From Pseudomonadota bacterium (GTDB lineage: Bacteria; Myxococcota; Bradymonadia; UBA4248): a stretch of DNA of 5,916 nt. Under the pieces are notes generated by a model. It had not been told where the DNA came from. It did no database searches and saw only the letters and a program-made list of their open reading frames with translations. Position 1 is the stretch's first letter. The number at the start of each line of letters is the position of its first letter. A program made the translations under genes and the position numbers. Of this stretch, positions 4,021-5,916 are shown one piece after another. The stretch lies in assembly GCA_017613855.1 (NCBI GenBank), contig JAGACY010000301.1:1-5916 (forward strand). Reading direction: 5' to 3'.

Positions 4021-5916
4021 ATGAAACGATTGGTGTTTATGGTTATACCTGTATTGTGTATGTGTGGATGCACATTGGAGCAGGCTCACAGCGGAAAAAT
4101 CTGCCCTCCTCCCGACAGAACCAATCCCGATGCAAAAGCTTATGTCTACCAATCCGGCGAACCTGCAATCTTAAATAACGCCCAGTGCCCAGACGAAGAA
4201 TCCGAATGTACAGCTTTTAGCCCGGATCATCGACTGAATGGTCACTATTATTGTCTTGCCCCTTGTAATGGTGCGCAAAAGTCGTGCAATGGCAAGTGTA
4301 TTGACGCCTCTGCGCAATGCGAGGCATCCGATTCCGATCGCTGCCCCGCTTCCTGTTTGAACAACTGCGACAGTGAAAAAAGGTGTAAAGACTGTGTGAT
4401 AAAGGATCAATGGAGCGACAAAGGCGAATGCATACCGGTAGGAAACTGCGCCGATGGCAATAATCCAGACGGTTCATGCAAAATGAGGGCTGGATGCGTT
4501 ATTCGTAATAGCCCGGACGGTTCATGCATCAATACAGAAAACTGCGCCAATGGCAATAATCCAGACGGTTCATGCAAAATGAAAGAAGGGTGCGTTAATG
4601 GCAATAACCCCGATGGTTCATGCACCAAAAGTGATAACTGCGTTAATGGCAATAACCCCGATGGTTCATGCACCAAAAGTGATAACTGCCTGAATGGCAA
4701 TAATCCAGATGGTTCATGCACCAAAAGTGATAACTGCCTGAATGGCAATAATCCAGACGGTTCATGCAAATGTGCAGACAATTGTACAAATACATGTGAC
4801 TCCAATGGCGCATGTATCGACAATAATCACAATCACATGATCGATATTTACGAAACAGCCTCCAAACAAGGCCAGGATTGCCAGTCACATACAGATTGTG
4901 ATTCAATGCCTAAAAGTAGTGACGGTTTTTGCGACAGCTATCTCAATTACAGATGCGCTACCAAATGTACAAGCGACGACCAGTGTGTTGGTAAAGATGG
5001 CGAGTTTACCTATATTTGCCGCAGTGACGGCCGATGTGCGCCAGACGCATTCATCACCGAATGGGAATTACCTATAAATAACAACACATTAACACTATAT
5101 TTCGACAAAACAGCAAATTGTAAGATTCGTGTAAACTGGGGAGACGATAACACAGAAGACCTCGATTGCGGCACGATTACACATCAATACAGCGATGAAT
5201 ACGACAGCGGTACCGTAACCATTAAAATTGAAACAATTTCAGGAGAACCAGCCGGTTTCCATGTTGAAGGTTCAAATTCAAGCATTTGCAAACTGAAAGA
5301 AATTGTATCTTTTGGTGACATGGGGTTGGGAACGAATGCATTCATCGACTGCTATCTTCTGGAAAAACTTTCATCCGTCGATATTCCGAATCCACAAAAA
5401 CTCACAACGATGGAAAGAATGTTCAAAAACAACTGTTCTTTGAATTATCCATTGAACAACTGGGATGTTTCAAATGTGGTGAACATGAATAAAACACTAT
5501 GGATGCCCAATTGTGCAGGCGCAGAAAATAATGATGATAAAATCACCAATATACATTCGACATTTAACCAGCCATTGGACCGGTGGGATGTTTCAAACGT
5601 TACAACGATGCAGAATATGCTCGGCTATTTGCCGGAGTTCAATCAACCTTTAAACAGCTGGGATGTTTCGAAAGTGACAGAAATGGCCGGCATGTTCGGC
5701 GGTTCAGTCAAGTTCGATCAGCCGCTGGAGAAATGGGATGTTTCGAATGTGAAAACCATGAATGCCATGTTTTACAGGGCATACAGCTTTAACCAGCCAT
5801 TGAATCCATGGAATGTCACAAGAGCAGATGATTTGAAAGCGATGTTTCAGCATGCAAAAGTATTTAATCAGGATCTGAGTGCATGGGCTGTGAGTAAAAA
5901 CGCAGCAGTAGACAAA
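4021..5916 (+). CDS. BspA-like (DUF285) cysteine-rich surface lipoprotein, 3' end missing
   Basis: An open frame of 632 codons runs off the right edge with no stop, so the protein is C-terminally incomplete. The signal peptide MKRLVFMVIPVL leads to a slightly atypical lipobox M-C-G-C, with C17 as the likely lipid-anchored residue. Residues 24-140 are cysteine-rich. Residues 143-254 are seven 16-residue repeats (C-x2-GNNPDGSC-x5 type). Residues 255-340 are a second cysteine-rich segment with CTSDDQC and CRSDGRCAPD, a style common in myxobacterial secreted proteins. Residues ~341-410 look like a PKD-like beta domain (VNWGDDNTED, later THQYSDEYDSGTVTI). From ~430 come BspA-type DUF285 repeats with WDVSNV and FNQPL motifs; tryptophans at 481, 522, 547, 572, 597 and 622 give a 25-residue period after one 16-residue insertion. 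DUF285 proteins are typically cell-surface proteins, some involved in adhesion; adhesion here is inference. It has its own strong promoter and is divergent from the DUF3472 lipoprotein. Confidence 0.9.
   Translation, partial: MKRLVFMVIPVLCMCGCTLEQAHSGKICPPPDRTNPDAKAYVYQSGEPAILNNAQCPDEESECTAFSPDHRLNGHYYCLAPCNGAQKSCNGKCIDASAQCEASDSDRCPASCLNNCDSEKRCKDCVIKDQWSDKGECIPVGNCADGNNPDGSCKMRAGCVIRNSPDGSCINTENCANGNNPDGSCKMKEGCVNGNNPDGSCTKSDNCVNGNNPDGSCTKSDNCLNGNNPDGSCTKSDNCLNGNNPDGSCKCADNCTNTCDSNGACIDNNHNHMIDIYETASKQGQDCQSHTDCDSMPKSSDGFCDSYLNYRCATKCTSDDQCVGKDGEFTYICRSDGRCAPDAFITEWELPINNNTLTLYFDKTANCKIRVNWGDDNTEDLDCGTITHQYSDEYDSGTVTIKIETISGEPAGFHVEGSNSSICKLKEIVSFGDMGLGTNAFIDCYLLEKLSSVDIPNPQKLTTMERMFKNNCSLNYPLNNWDVSNVVNMNKTLWMPNCAGAENNDDKITNIHSTFNQPLDRWDVSNVTTMQNMLGYLPEFNQPLNSWDVSKVTEMAGMFGGSVKFDQPLEKWDVSNVKTMNAMFYRAYSFNQPLNPWNVTRADDLKAMFQHAKVFNQDLSAWAVSKNAAVDK
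4447..4782 (+). repeat. Seven tandem 48-bp repeats encoding a 16-residue cysteine module
   Basis: Seven in-frame 48-bp units start at 4447, 4495, 4543, 4591, 4639, 4687 and 4735. Each encodes C-x-x-G/N-N-x-P-D-G-S-C followed by five residues, with cysteines spaced C-x9-C-x5. Units four and five (4591-4638 and 4639-4686) are identical over all 48 bases, and unit six differs mostly at synonymous positions, so the array has expanded recently. Unit two is the most diverged (VIRNSPDGSC). Unit multiples keep the frame, so copy number could change without inactivating the gene. Confidence 0.9.
5461..5916 (+). repeat. BspA-like DUF285 repeats, 25-residue period
   Basis: Six copies of a W-D/N/A-V-S/T motif are visible, at residues W481, W522, W547, W572, W597 and W622. 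The last five are spaced exactly 25 residues apart. Units read roughly FNQPLNxWDVSNVTxMxxMF. The step from the first to the second is 41 residues because of an insertion containing CAGAENNDD. The array continues past the end of the window. Confidence 0.85.

Noticed and set aside
4447..4782. CRISPR-like regular repeat
   Set aside because: Units are directly contiguous, 48 bp long, in frame and coding, with no unique spacers.
4407..4823. Minus-strand frame encoding repeated HEPSGLLP motifs
   Set aside because: The repetitive protein is a by-product of reading the 48-bp tandem repeats backwards; the plus-strand frame has a promoter, signal peptide and continuing domains.

Overview
The window holds four protein-coding genes and no RNA genes, insertion sequences or CRISPR arrays that I can support. 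Three genes are complete and one runs off the right edge. The two large genes encode exported, cysteine-rich lipoproteins. Their mix of many six-cysteine modules, a myxobacterial-style cysteine-rich linker and a BspA-like (DUF285) repeat domain, together with moderate base composition, suggests a Gram-negative bacterium of the Myxococcota/Deltaproteobacteria type, perhaps an uncultured host-associated lineage. That taxonomic guess is inference from protein style only.

Left part (1-1284): two plus-strand genes for small membrane proteins of unknown function. The first (29-544) has four predicted membrane segments. The second (632-1189) has a two-helix hairpin followed by a soluble, probably beta-rich tail. 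The 87-base gap between them holds two back-to-back hairpins. A hairpin at 1246-1266 lies in the convergent gap before the next gene.

Middle (1285-3633, minus strand): a 782-residue lipoprotein. After the lipobox come seven six-cysteine modules, one divergent six-cysteine segment, then a DUF5077-like beta domain and a DUF3472 domain. The C-terminal half is the best-supported family assignment in the window.

Divergent intergenic region (3634-4020): 387 bases with no convincing gene. It contains an almost consensus promoter (TTGGCA, 16 bases, TGC-TATAAT) for the right-hand gene, plus several inverted repeats.

Right part (4021-5916, plus strand, incomplete): a lipoprotein with a cysteine-rich N-terminal region, seven tandem 16-residue repeats encoded by 48-bp DNA repeats, a second cysteine-rich segment, a PKD-like beta domain, and BspA-like DUF285 repeats with a 25-residue period.

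The two lipoproteins share the design of a disulfide-rich stalk carrying a terminal binding-type domain, and they are transcribed away from a common intergenic region. The simplest reading is a pair of cell-surface adhesion or glycan-contact proteins. No enzymatic or defence system is visible.
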